In this document: positions 1 through 9,532 of the stretch, piece after piece
Layout: each line of letters opens with the position of its first letter
How positions within the stretch are numbered: the stretch's first letter is position 1
Assembly (NCBI GenBank): GCA_020631735.1
Contig: CM036179.1
Location: 19,583,063 to 19,647,062, forward strand
Length of the DNA stretch: 64,000 bases
Direction of reading: 5' to 3'
Source of the DNA: Saccharum officinarum
Taxonomy: Eukaryota; Streptophyta; Magnoliopsida; Poales; Poaceae
The notes under the pieces: generated by a model
Seen by the model: the letters and a program-made list of their open reading frames with translations, nothing else
Told to the model about the DNA's origin: nothing
The model's database searches: none
Made by a program: the position numbers and the translations under genes

Positions 1-130
1 CTGATCATGGTTAGTGGTTACTCTGCCAAAATCATGAAACCAAGTAAAAAGCCGAGCAGGAAAACAATTATGTTTTTTGAGATAATAAACTGATGTTAAA
101 AGGCCATAAAGCTCAGAGAGCATCACTAAC

Positions 131-1996
131 CGTTGCACCAACAAAGATGACTGCCTGTGGGTTCTTTGGGACTGGGAATCGAGTGACATCAGTCAAAGAC
201 AACACTGACCGCAACCTATCTCTGACTTGTTCAATAGTAATTCCAGTTTTCTGTGCAGCATTTTCTGCCAAAGATGTTACATCTTGAGTTAATGCTGCAG
301 CATCTTCTCTCAAAACATCCCAAGCTGTGGCATATTTGTAGACCCCTTCACAGAAAGGTACCACAGCAGAGTGTGGAGCGAGAAATGGCAGTGTGGCAAT
401 TGGTGTAGGATGCAGGGATCCCACCATTGCAGCATGTACTCCACCTGTGACATCAGCAAAGAAACCATTTGAGAAGAATGCACAAGATATCTTGTAAAAT
501 GAAACCAGAAAAATTACAAGAACAGATGTCTTTGACAAATAGGCTGCTACATGATTTCTAAGAGGCACTTATTCAGTCATCAGGAAAACCAGTAATTTTA
601 GCAGTGCTTGAATTTAGGTACTTGGATGTCATGGATTCACAGAAACAAGTGTCTTTGATGGTGCCTCCCCCTCACTCTTGATGGCTTATCAGTATTTCAA
701 AGAGGACATGGGATTATGGGGCCTAGCTGGAGCTAGAGAGCTTCAGGAATTGGGCACAGGTCAGGGGCTAGGACTAATGGGCTAGGGTTGTTCCCTCCCT
801 CACTTTCATACAAAGATACGCAGATCTCCTGTGTGTTCGGGGGAAAAAAAAGTAAAACCAGTATTACATACCCATGCTGAACCCACATACGCCCATCTTG
901 CTGTAACCAGCCTCAGTCTGCAGCCAGTACAGGAGACTGCGAGCTTCATCAATTGTGGCTTTCCCTAAAAGTAACAGGTCACTGACACACTGGAGCTTTG
1001 CACCACGCTGCATGCTAGGACGTCGCTGTCCATAATAGGGGCTGTAGTTCATGAGATATCAGATCTTGGCAAACAGTGGATAAAAAATCATACAAAAGAA
1101 TGCAAGCAAATCTCACCTCTCAAGAACCATAGTTGCAATATTGTTCTTCAGAAGAGGCCCACCGAGCCGAAGCCTGCGCTCAAATGTGTGATCACCAGTG
1201 CCTATAATATTTCAGAAAATGTAGATTGATTCATTACATGCGAGTAAAGGAATATTTTTTTATAAAAAAGAGGCGCAGATTTTGATAAAATGAAAGTATA
1301 CATTTTTAGGCAAGAACAAGTTTATGATACTGCTTAGGCGTTCGTGAATTAATGATACTTACAATAAAAAGGACTAGTAATTGTTCAAGTTTGGCACTTG
1401 GAAGCGAGAAAAAAATATCTTGAAGATAGGGAAGTTGTCAAAGAGGAATGTTAAAGTTGGCAGTGCTAGAAAGCCAGCAGACAATACTTCCATATAGCAT
1501 TCCACTAGCAAAAACCTTTTAAAAAAGTGAAAGCATACAAGCCAAACAGTCATATCAGAAAAGGTTTTCATAACCTATACAGCATTAGGGAACAAATAAA
1601 GAAACTACAAAATCATGTACCTGCAAGATGGACCACACATGACATCTTCTCAGGTGTAACATTTTTAGGGGTAAGAAAAGCAACTCTTGCACTGTGACTC
1701 TCAAGGGGCAATGCGTCAATTAGTCGCTCATCACATGTAGTCCTGAAAACACCTTCTCGCAAACAAGAACTGTTTGTCTCCCATACTGTTTTCCACATTG
1801 GCTGCACAGCAGTTGGTGGCCAGTTTTGGCAATGTGCCTCTGGAAACAACTGTTTCACCATCTTTTCTAGCAAATCAAGTTTGGTACCTCCCCATCCTTT
1901 TGAGAAAAATGGTGTTCCTAGTTTGGTGCGATGAAGAAGAGTTCCATATATGTGGTCCAGGACATAATGCACTAACCCAAGATTAACTGATACCAT
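131..1996 (-). CDS. ABHD18-type alpha/beta-hydrolase (DUF2048 family), 3' end off window
   Basis: Four exons on the minus strand join in one frame: 1996-1621, 1201-1117, 1041-872 and 444-131. All visible junctions are GT-AG (donors at 1620, 1116, 871 and 130; acceptors before 1201, 1041 and 444), and exon lengths 376, 85, 170 and 314 fit the phases. They give about 315 residues. The product begins MVSVNLGLVHYVLDHIYG and contains the family segments HLAGTGDHTFERR, SPYYGQRRP, the nucleophile elbow GFSMGG (created across the exon 3/4 junction) and PVPKNPQAVIFVGAT. The C-terminal part, with the remaining catalytic residues, lies beyond base 1. ABHD18 homologues are predicted serine hydrolases; the substrate of the plant protein is unknown to me. 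The ATG at 1996 was chosen because family similarity starts there; the 34 upstream in-frame codons look like UTR or intron. No frameshift or stop was seen in the four exons. Confidence 0.86.
583..644. repeat. Intronic copy of a dispersed ~60-bp repeat
   Basis: Inside intron 3 of the hydrolase gene, the segment starting ggaaaaccagtaattttagc and running through gcttgaatttaggtacttgg recurs, slightly diverged, at 47067-47135, with shorter pieces at about 47146-47175 and 47187-47207. I do not recognise the family. Confidence 0.6.
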
Positions 1997-2363
1997 GTCC
2001 AACCACTGGTTAAATAACCTGATTCTCCAAATCTTCTTTTTATAAATTATAATTACAAGACCAAGATATGCCTGCAACACAAAATTAACAAGAATCAAGG
2101 TTTAACATACTTTAGGAAATTCAACGCAGCAGGAACACTTAACAGAAGGACAGTATGCAGCATATCACAGTCACACAGTGGAGGCTCACACAGTTGTTTT
2201 TGACAAGTGCCAACCCAAAACTTTTTTGTAGGTTATATTCAGGGAACACATTGGCTACGTCAATGGGCGCAATTACAGCGGGATGAAGCCAATAAGCAGC
2301 ACATTATCCAAGTCTGTCAGATGCTAGAGGCAATGGCAATGGATTTTTCTGTGTCCTATGGAT
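1997..2363. other. Probable 5'UTR/intron of the hydrolase gene
   Basis: This AT-rich stretch lies directly upstream (minus sense) of the hydrolase start codon. A plus-strand open stretch (2207-2392, about 60 codons, with GTHWLRQWAQLQRDE) looks weakly protein-like and could be an old TE remnant. I cannot assign it and do not call it a gene. Confidence 0.35.
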
Positions 2364-2406
2364 GGCCTTATAATTTTAGAATTGTGTTTTGAGTGTGACA
2401 TTTGTG

Positions 2407-3194
2407 ATATCCCTTGGTGTATGCTCTTTGCTGATGATGTGGTGCTAGTTGACGACAGTAGGACGGGAGTTAATAGGAAGTTAGAACTATGGAGGCACAC
2501 GTTAGAGTCGAAAGGGTTCAGACTTAGTAGGACTAAGACCGAGTATATGAGGTGCGATTTCAGCGCGACTAGGCACGAGGAGGGAGACGTTAGCCTCGAT
2601 GGGCAAGTGGTGACCAAGAAGGATACTTTTCGGTATTTAGGGTCGATGCTACAAAAGGATGGAGACATTGATGAAGATGTTAGGCATAGAATTTCAGCCG
2701 GCTGGTTGAAATGGCGTCAAGCTTCTGGCGTTCTCTGTGACAAAAGGGTGCCTCAGAAGCTGAAAGGTAAGTTCTATAGGACGGCGATTCGTCCGGCGAT
2801 GTTATATGGTGCTGAGTGTTGGCCTACAAAAAGGCGACATGTCCAGCAATTGAGTGTAGCGGAGATGCGTATGTTGCGTTGGTGTTGTGGGCACACAAGG
2901 AGGGATAGAGTACGGAACGACGATATTCGGGATAGGGTTGGGGTGGCACCAATTGAGGAGAAACTGATTCAACATCGGTTGAGATGGTTTGGACATGTCC
3001 AACGGAGGCCCCCTGAGGCGCCGGTGCGTAGTGGAGTTCTAAAGCGGGCCGATAATGTAAAGAGCGGTAGAGGTCGACCTAAATTAACTTGGGACGAGTC
3101 CGTTAAGAGAGATCTTAAGGAGTGGAATATCCCCAAGGATTTAGCTATGGACAGGAGCGCTTGGAGATTAGCAATCAACGTGCCTGAACCGTGA
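2407..3194 (+). pseudogene. RTE LINE reverse transcriptase, C-terminal fragment
   Basis: The reading frame is open through the insert up to TGA at 3192-3194. It begins just before the catalytic motif of the polymerase palm ([14 protein letters not shown], the FADD box). It continues through the thumb/connection region ([25 protein letters not shown]) to the C-terminal segment with [13 protein letters not shown] and [12 protein letters not shown], all characteristic of plant RTE ORFs. The endonuclease and the N-terminal half of the polymerase are absent because of 5' truncation, so the fragment is non-functional. The in-frame upstream ATG at 2358 lies in host DNA and is fortuitous. Confidence 0.88.
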
Positions 3195-3319
3195 CATCTT
3201 TTGTCTTGTGCCCTTTATGTCCCTTTATGTGTCTCCCTGTTTCTCGTCTCTTTTGGGTTTCATCTCTAGCCTACCCCAACTTGCTTGGGACAAAAGGCTA
3301 TGTTGTTGTTGTTGTTGTT
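2407..3319 (+). mobile_element. 5'-truncated RTE-clade LINE
   Basis: The insert is flanked by a 21-bp target-site duplication (2386-2406 and 3320-3340, gttttgagtgtgacatttgtg). It ends in a (TTG)n tail at about 3301-3320, typical of plant RTE non-LTR elements, after a short 3'UTR with the tccctttatgt and acttgcttgggacaaaaggc segments. Only the 3' third of the reverse-transcriptase ORF was inserted, as expected from aborted target-primed reverse transcription. Confidence 0.88.
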
Positions 3320-4233
3320 GTTTTGAGTGTGACATTTGTGTGGTTACACAATACTGTAATAAGTGGTCTGATTATCTTGGAGACAAGAGATGAAGCCGGA
3401 TTTATTTCCATTACCTACAAAAGATAGGGCATAGCAACACGAATTAAGCACTCAACAGATATATAGAGCAGTGAGCTACAAAAGCTGTCCAGATTTGGAC
3501 ACAACCAGAAACCATAATAAGAGTAGAGAGCTGCCTAGAGTGATCGGTTCTGAAATTGGAATGACCAACCAAGCTTAGTGAAATACAAACTACTGAATCA
3601 ACCACCAAATATTCTGAACATTTCTTAAAAGGCATATGACATGGGCTTTGATACATTTGGTGGCTCAATGTCGTAGATATAAAAAAGGAAAACATTTATT
3701 TATTTGAAACATGCTTGCATGTGTTGACCCATTTCAACTAGACATGACAGTTGCGGCCTTATAATTTCATAATTGAGTTTTGAGTGAGACATTTGTGTGG
3801 TTACACAATAATGTAATAAGTGGTCTGATTATCTTGGAGACAAGAGATGAAGCCAGATTTATTTCCATTATCTAAAAAAGATAGGGCATAGCAACACGAA
3901 TTAAGCACTCAACACATATATAGAGCAGTGAGCTACAAAAGCTGTCCAGATTTGGATACAACCAGAAACCATAATAAGAGTAGAGAACAGCTAAGGGCCA
4001 AAGCCAAACTAGAGTGGTCGGTTCTGAAATTGGAAGGACCAACCAACACTTAGTGAAATACACCCTACTGAACTAACCACCAAATATTCCGAACATTTCT
4101 TAAAAGGCAGATGACATGGTTTTGATACATTTGGTAACTCAATGTCGCAGATATAGAAAAAGGAAAACATTTCTTTATTTGAAACATGCTTGCGTTGCTT
4201 GTGTTGACCCGCTTCAGCTACACATGACAGTTG

Positions 4234-4499
4234 TTTCGAAGGAATAATAGAACAGGTGAACTAGTCAGCTAGTGTACCACTTCCAGGAGACGAGAATTAC
4301 AGTTCACTTGAGGGCAATTCAGGGTAATGTAGCATCATTTCATCTCATGCAGGTACTACAACCACAGTCTAGACATCCTGGACAGCGAAAACAGCAATTT
4401 TGCAGAGAGTAACGCAACTAAGTGAGGTAGATCCAGAACAAATCCGATTAAGCTCACTAAAAACGTCCGGAAGATGCAATGCAGGTGCTCAGATGTGCT
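4234..4499. other. Non-coding stretch, nothing assigned
   Basis: AT-rich sequence between the tandem duplication and the GC-rich block. No ORF or repeat boundary is recognised; it is probably first-intron DNA of the minus-strand hydrolase gene. Confidence 0.3.
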
Positions 4500-5115
4500 C
4501 TTCCCAGCACGCACATAACATCAACACGCTGATTTCGAAATTATGGGTTGTCCAGAAGGTCGCACCTTGGGATGAACGCGACGGGGAGCCGGCGACGACG
4601 AGACGGCAGAAGAGTGCGAGCCCACCTCGGCACCCGGCGGAACACGAATACCAGTCCGACACGCTCAGTACCAAACCCGCGCGCGAAGGGGAAAAAGGCC
4701 ACCTTTTTCTGCGTGGTATAAGGACAATCCGGGGGCAAGATCCACGGCGGATGCCGCGACAGAACGCGGGTGGTGTGGGTGGGCGGCGCGACACGAGCAG
4801 AAGGACCTCGCCAAGAAACCAAGAAGACGGCGGGCGCGGCCACGTGTGGGAGCTGGATCGCACGAGCCTCGCTGCACGGTTCGCTTTCTCTCTGTCTGGT
4901 AGAGGAGCTCCACGGATTTCCTTGGGCACGGCTCAACCGAAGAAGAGGAGGAGGAAGAAACGGTGGGCGACGACAGCGGGGATGGAGAGGGACGGCGCCG
5001 TGGCTGCTTTCGCTCCCGCGGATCTGATGCTCGATTCTGGCGTGTGGGCCACCGGGGGCCCGAGGAGCAGGGACAGGCGGAGACCGCGGTTTGTACGCGC
5101 GGTGTCCGCACGGCC
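4500..5115 (-). promoter_or_regulatory. GC-rich, CpG-dense block: probable promoter/5'UTR exon of the hydrolase gene
   Basis: The block is sharply GC- and CpG-rich between AT-rich flanks, with overlapping ORFs in several frames, as expected of composition rather than coding. On the minus strand it has a G-box core (CACGTG at about 4840-4846), a CT-rich run (complement of 4943-4960) and a donor-like CCAAG/GTGCGACC at about 4562-4573. That donor would splice a leader exon to the coding exon at 1996. A promoter role is inferred from position and composition; no TATA box was fixed. Confidence 0.4.
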
Positions 5116-5125
5116 GCTGTCTTGC

Positions 5126-5327
5126 GCCTTGTTTACCCAAAAACTTACAATTTTTTCCCTCTCTTTTCATCACATCAATCTTTAGACCCATGTATGAAGT
5201 AATAAATATAAATAGAAAAATAACTAATTACACAGTTTAGTTGGAAATCACGAGATGAATCTTTTCAGTAAAACGAAAGTGATACTATTTATCGGGTTTA
5301 TTTTTTTTACAATCTAAACGAGACCTT
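5126..5327. mobile_element. Grass MITE with GGCCTTGTTTAG-type termini (partial)
   Basis: The ends are gccttgtttac at 5126 and, inverted, ...aatctaaacgagacc near 5327. The interior has the recurrent grass MITE words ggaaatcacgagatgaatctttt and gtgatactatttatcgggttta. It is shorter than the copies I remember, so it is probably internally deleted. No target duplication was fixed. Confidence 0.6.
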
Positions 5328-5365
5328 GTGCCAAGGCCAACGGCGGCCGGATAAGGTGGGTCCAA

Positions 5366-5814
5366 TGTGTTAGCATTTCACAATCATTTTTCAAGACGTT
5401 ATGTTAGCTCTTTTACTAGATCCTAATGCATATGCTCAAGACAATAATCTAGTGACACTTGATTCCCGAGCTAACCGTGATTGCCCCTCTTGATAGTCGG
5501 CTATGTATCCTAAACCCGGTCAATCACTTCTCTACTCATCTTAGACCGGCAAAAGGAAAATCCTATGGTTATACCGTTGCCTTGCGCTCTTAGATCCTTC
5601 TCCTACACTTGATCATCATGTCCTTCATATTATGTGCATCTCCACAATGATCATCATTTTATGTCCATGCACCATCTCTTTGTGATCTTGTGGCCACCAC
5701 TCCTTGCTGCATGCACCTTCATCACATGTGTTGCTTATGCCTAACTCAAAACACTTAACACATGGCATTAACAACTTGGTGTCATTAATTATCAAAACCA
5801 AACTTGGGCTTTCA
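5366..5814 (-). repeat. SIRE-type 3' LTR fragment
   Basis: Homologous to 43293-43660 plus 46873-46962 of the other LTR, from tgtgttagcatttcacaatc to cttgggctttca. The remaining ~1.4 kb of LTR is missing on the left side. Confidence 0.85.
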
Positions 5815-6868
5815 ATCTCCCCCTTTTTGGTAATTGATGACAACCATCACAAAGATATGAAATAAAATCAATTTTTAATTTCGATAGTATTAGCTCCCCC
5901 TACATATGTGTTTCCATGAGTTTGGTTCAATTGTGCACATATGTATGGATTTGAATTTTGAAAGAGTTACTACTATCAAATTAATGCTAAGGTATATAGA
6001 ATGGACCTTTGAAGCGTGATACCAATCGGAGTTGCCTTTATATATCATCCTTAGCTCGACGTAGCTAGACACCACTTGTAATACATCACTTATAAAGATC
6101 ACAAACACTAAAATATCCCGTGAGATCAACATTATAATTAAAAGGTGTCTAGATACCACTTGTAAAACTACTCTTAACAAATCATCATTCAAGTTCTATT
6201 TCTAGCAATCACCATTCAATCATGAATATGAATTTAAGCTTTGCAATGCAACAATTCATCATGTTAATGCACATACAAATGTAACAAATAATTCATGAGC
6301 TTGCTCCCCCTACTTGTGTGCTTAATTTTAATTTCTCTCCCTCTTATTATATCTTTCTCCCCTTTGCAACTTAATTTTTTATCTTATGACTTTTCTATCT
6401 TTGTGACTTTTTTCTCCCCCTTTGTCAACAATCACCAAAAATGTGTCAATTTTAGTGAGAGTCAAGTCAATTAATATGAGGGAGTCCAAATTATGGTTCA
6501 ATCTAGATCACTTGCCTAGAATATGTAATTCGGTTTGATCCAAGCACAAGCTTCTTCACACCTCATAAAGTATAAGAGTTATCTTGAGCATATTGAATTA
6601 CACATCATGAGCTTATTTTCTAGATTCAACATTAGGTTTGCAAGCCACAAACATGTCATATGCTACCACTAGATCAATCAAACATAGAAGCAATAGTGGT
6701 ACCATATATACATCAAAATCATTTGATTTTCATGAATGAGCCTATTTGTCATGCAAATATGTCTATATGTTCTAACCATGTCCTTAGCAAAGTATGAATG
6801 ATATGCCAAACAACTTTACCTTGCTATGTTGGAGGAGAGGCATGTCATATAAGGATGTGGGGGTGCAC
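5815..6868 (-). other. SIRE 3' non-coding region with repeated polypurine tracts
   Basis: No convincing ORF. In minus sense there are four AGGGGGAG-type purine tracts: at 5815-5830 (directly abutting the 3' LTR, the probable priming PPT), about 5893-5902, about 6303-6312 and about 6412-6422. Multiplied polypurine tracts are a reported Sirevirus feature. An env-like ORF, present in some relatives, is not seen. Confidence 0.6.
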
Positions 6869-7345
6869 TTATTTCAAGTTGGAGAAGTCAAGTATGTTTA
6901 ATTCATTCTTCAACTTGTAAAATCTCTTTTCATCAAGTGGTTTTGTGAATATGTCGGCTAGTTGATCTTCGGTGCCAATGCTCTCAATGCTAATATCACC
7001 CTTTTGTTGATGGTCTCTTATGAAGTGGTGTCTTATGTCAATGTGCTTGGTTCTTGAATGTTGAACCAGATTTTGTGTCATCTTGATAGCACTTTCATTA
7101 TCACAAAACAATGGCACATTCTTGAACTTGATTCCAAAATCATTCAAGGTGGCCTTCATCCAAAGCAATTGTGCACAACAACTACCGGCACTAATGTATT
7201 CGGCCTCGGCGGTAGATAGTGCAACACTATTTTGTTTCCTTGATGACCATGAAACAAGAGACCTTCCAAGCAATTGATAAGTGTCACTTGTGCTCATTCT
7301 ATCAATCTTGCAACCACCATAGTCGGAGTCCGAATATCCAATCAA
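6869..7345 (-). pseudogene. SIRE copia RNase H domain
   Basis: This is the C-terminal part of the copia polyprotein. It reads SDSDYGGCKIDRMSTS, then SLVSWSSRKQNSVALSTAEAEY, then FCDNESAI, RTKHIDIRHHFIRD and DQLADIFTKPLD, the standard RNase H blocks with acidic catalytic residues present. The frame is separated from RT by a TAG at 7451-7453 and further degeneration at 7346-7450 (LKATKRILRYLKGT is still readable). It degrades the RNA strand during reverse transcription in intact elements; here it is part of a dead polyprotein. Confidence 0.9.
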
Positions 7346-7450
7346 CTCAAAGTTAGACCCCTTTGAAAATCATAATCCAACATCATGAGTGCCCTTAAGA
7401 TATCTCAATATCCTCTTGGTTGCTTTCAAGTGACTTTCTCTAGGTGAAGC

Positions 7451-8353
7451 CTAATATCTTGCACACTTGCACACACTAAACATCACATCCGGCCTAGAAG
7501 CGGTGATATAGAGCAAACTTCCAATCATAGACCGGTATTCCTTTTGATCTACCATGTTTCCACTATCATCAATACTCAATTGATCATTAGTGCCCATTGA
7601 TGTACTCATTTGCTTAGCATCTTGCAATCCAAACTTCTTGATCATGTCCTTGATGTACTTGTCTTGACTTACAAAAGTGTCATTCTTCATTTGCTTGATT
7701 TGAAGTCCAAGGAAGTAACTAAGATCTCCAATCATAGACATCTCAAACTCATTAGTCATAATATCTCCAAACTCTTCACAAAAGTCTTGGTTAGTCGATC
7801 TAAAGATAATGTCATCCACATAGATTTGCAACATAAATAAGTCATTTCCAAGCTTCTTGGTGAAGAGAGTGGTGTTAACCTTTCCCATCTTGAACCCTTT
7901 AGAGAGAAGAAAGTCCCTCAATCTCTCATACCATGCTCTAGGTGCTTGCTTCAAACCATACAATGTCTTCTTGAGCTTGTAAACATGGTCGGGCTTCTTA
8001 TCATCTTCAAAACCGAGAGGTTGCTCAATATAAACTTCTTCATTGATGTAGCCATTGAGAAATGCACTCTTGACATCCATTTGATAGAGCTTGATGTTGT
8101 GTGCACAAGCATATGCTAATAGGATTCTAATTGCCTCTAATCTTGCAACCGGTGCATATGTCTCTCCAAAGTCAAGACCCTCAACTTGAGTGTATCCTTG
8201 TGCTACTAATCTTGCTTTGTTCCTCACAACCATGCCATCTTGATCTTGCTTGTTTCTAAAGACCCACTTTGTACCAATCACATTGTAGTTCTTTAGCCTC
8301 TCAACAAGCTTCCAAACTTGATTTCTAGCAAAGTTGTTTAGTTCTTCATGCAT
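7451..8353 (-). pseudogene. SIRE copia reverse transcriptase
   Basis: The fragment contains the N-terminal copia RT block ([22 protein letters not shown]), [36 protein letters not shown] and [14 protein letters not shown], then the catalytic YVDD within [10 protein letters not shown] and SYFLGLQI. The frame ends at CARY followed by TAG (7453-7451) where relatives have Gln (CARYQASP). Upstream it is cut by TAG at 8365-8363 where relatives have Trp ([10 protein letters not shown]). Both are single transitions from CAG and TGG. The domain is otherwise full length. Confidence 0.92.
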
Positions 8354-8388
8354 GGCATTTACCTAATCGGAATCCTTCAAAGCATCTT

Positions 8389-8947
8389 CTAATTTCTTAG
8401 GTTCTTCAAGTGACACAAATGAGTAGTGCTCACAAAAAGATGCCAGCCTTGATCTAGTTTAAACACCACTTTGAATTCCACCAATGATTTGATCCAACGA
8501 ATGATCTCTTGCAATGTTAGTAGGTTGGAGTATTGGGAGTTGATTGCTTCCACTTGCTTGACCTTGATCTTGCACTTCATCATGAGTACCACTAGAGGTT
8601 GCTTGATTTGTATCAATTTACACATCTTGATTAATCATATGTATGTCACTATCACCAATGTCCATGTTCTTCATTGCATTTGACAATTGATCTCCTCTTA
8701 CATCATCAAGGTTTTGAGCTTCATTTTGCGATCCTTGGGTTTCATCAAACTCAACATCATGAACTTCTTCCAAGGTGCTATTTGTGAGATTCCAAACTCT
8801 ATATGCTTTGTTTGTGGTAGAATAACCAAGTAAGAACCCTTCATCACATTTCTTTTCAAACTTGCTCAATCTAGTGCCTTTCTTGAGAATATAGCATTTG
8901 CAACCAAACACTCTAAAGTATGCAATATTGGGCTTTCTTCCATTCAA
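8389..8947 (-). pseudogene. SIRE integrase C-terminus and IN-RT linker
   Basis: 8947-8618 encodes the copia integrase C-terminal block (NGRKPNIAYFRVFGCKCYILKK, EGFLLGYSTTNKAYRVWN, VHDVEFDET). The linker downstream (8625-8389) is degenerate and broken by stops. A second, error-rich copy of this region begins at 24194. Confidence 0.8.
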
Positions 8948-9028
8948 TAGCTCATATGGTGTCTTCCCAAGCTTTCCATGGCAATAGAGACGGTTGCTAC
9001 AATAGCAAGCCGTGTTGATGGCTTCACT

Positions 9029-9532
9029 CTAAAATAAATGACTAACATTGTATTCACTAAGCATTGATCTAGCCATATCAATCAAGGTTCTATTTTTCCT
9101 TTCAACTACACCATTGGATTGAGGAGTGTATGTTGGTGAGAATTGATATCCAATACCAAGATCATCACATAAAGCTTCAATTTTTGTGTTCTTGAACTCA
9201 CTACCATTGTCACTTCTAATCTTCTTTATGGTAGTCTCAAACTCATTTTGCACTCTCTTGACAAAAGACTTGAATAGATCATAAACATCACTCTTGTCAT
9301 AGAGAAAGAACACCCAAGTATATCTAGTGTAGTCATCAACAATCACAAAACCATACTTGTTGCCACCAATGCTAGTGTATGTTGTTGGCCCAAACAAGTC
9401 CATGTGCAATAGCTCAAATCCCTTTGATGTGCTCATTTTACTCTTACTAGGATGTGTATTTCTAACTTGTTTGCCGGCTTGACAAGCACTACATGGTTTA
9501 TCCTTCTCAAAGGTCACATCCTTCAAGCCTCT
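9029..9532 (-). pseudogene. SIRE integrase core, interrupted by the Tekay insertion
   Basis: The sequence runs from the tail of the pre-integrase HHCC region (CSACQAGK) through the catalytic core: FELLHMDLFGP with the first Asp, KKIRSDNGSEF with the second, and QSNGVVERKNRT with the Glu. It ends at a TAG (9031-9029) where relatives have Trp (FWSEAIN). The N-terminal part (GHVGMKQLNNLLKHNLVRG) is at 39205-39300, separated by the Tekay insertion. The target duplication CCTCT lies at 9528-9532 and 39205-39209. Confidence 0.9.

Larger units (their letters stand above)
2364..4233. repeat. Direct tandem duplication, unit ~460-480 bp
   Basis: Copy 1 is 2364-2406 plus 3341-3754 (split by a LINE). 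Copy 2 is 3755-4233. Both begin ggccttataattt, continue through gagtg(t/a)gacatttgtgtgg, tggtctgattatcttggaga and ctgtccagatttgga, and end near gacatgacagttg. Copy 2 carries about 23 extra bases near 3990-4012. No coding potential is evident; it probably lies in the first intron or 5' region of the hydrolase gene. Copy 2 preserves the uninterrupted target of the LINE in copy 1. Confidence 0.85.

Noticed and set aside
4400..5191. Protein-coding genes in the GC-rich block
   Set aside because: Several overlapping frames, low complexity, no domain; better explained as promoter/5'UTR.
5815..6868. env-like gene expected in some SIRE elements
   Set aside because: No frame with signal peptide or membrane segments found; only short degenerate ORFs.
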